13,867 nucleotides of DNA, from assembly GCA_902470915.1 (NCBI GenBank), contig CABRIB010000054.1:1-13867 (forward strand), in the 5' to 3' direction. Positions 13,814 through 13,867 of this stretch are shown here, in pieces; position 1 is the first letter of the stretch; every line of letters starts with the position of its first letter. A program made the translations under genes and the position numbers. The notes below the pieces were generated by a model that searched no databases, had not been told where the DNA came from, and saw nothing but the letters and a program-made list of their open reading frames with translations. Origin of the DNA: an uncultured Collinsella sp. (GTDB taxonomy: Bacteria; Actinomycetota; Coriobacteriia; Coriobacteriales; Coriobacteriaceae).

Positions 13814-13867
13814 CTGTCTCTTATACACATCTCCGAGCCCACGAGACGAACTCCTATCTCGTATGCC
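13814..13867. other. Illumina Nextera adapter contamination
   Basis: The transposase mosaic end CTGTCTCTTATACACATCT is at 13814-13832. It is followed by CCGAGCCCACGAGAC (13833-13847), an eight-base index GAACTCCT (13848-13855) and ATCTCGTATGCC (13856-13867), the start of the P7 flow-cell sequence. The order is exactly that of a read running through a Nextera insert. These bases are not genomic. Confidence 0.98.

Noticed and set aside
13814..13842. A transporter start at 13842 giving a complete small protein of 149 residues
   Set aside because: The first ten residues are translated adapter; the gene is a truncated MFS member.

Overview
This is a GC-rich bacterial stretch with tight spacing, good Shine-Dalgarno sites and no RNA genes, phage genes or transposases. 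The gene set (Kup, a KdpD/KdpE pair, a fused RlmKL, Tex, a small transaldolase, an OFA-type MFS porter), the codon use and the style of the intergenic repeats suggest an actinobacterial gut anaerobe of the Coriobacteriia, probably Collinsella. That assignment is an inference from recall, not from a search.

Left part (1-4879, + strand): the window opens inside a repeat. It then carries kup (K+/H+ symporter), a 64-residue single-pass membrane protein, a hairpin terminator with REP-like sequence, and a two-component pair. The kinase looks like KdpD without its cytosolic N-terminal half, and the regulator looks like KdpE. No kdpFABC is present, so this may be a potassium-uptake locus in which the KdpDE pair is coupled to Kup or to distant genes.

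Middle (4904-9723): a large hairpin separates kdpE from the convergent rlmKL. In RlmKL the RlmK half keeps its motifs, but the RlmL half has lost the usual SAM-binding and NPPY signatures. Divergent from it is a Cof-type HAD phosphatase, followed by a small transaldolase. The 381 bases after the transaldolase are crowded with structure: a 17-bp perfect hairpin, a relic of a second transaldolase 3' end, a strong terminator, and a 43-bp inverted repeat flanking that terminator.

Right part (9724-13813, - strand): tex, then a 411-base non-coding gap with a 156-bp long inverted repeat and the terminator of the next gene, then a Gfo/Idh/MocA dehydrogenase. Upstream of that is the 3' end of an OFA-family MFS transporter. 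A REP-like hairpin lies between the last two genes.

The final 54 bases (13814-13867) are Illumina Nextera adapter, not genome, so the transporter's apparent N-terminus is an artefact. No complete new system is evident. The most unusual points are the degenerate RlmL domain, the reduced KdpD next to kup, and several families of intergenic inverted repeats.
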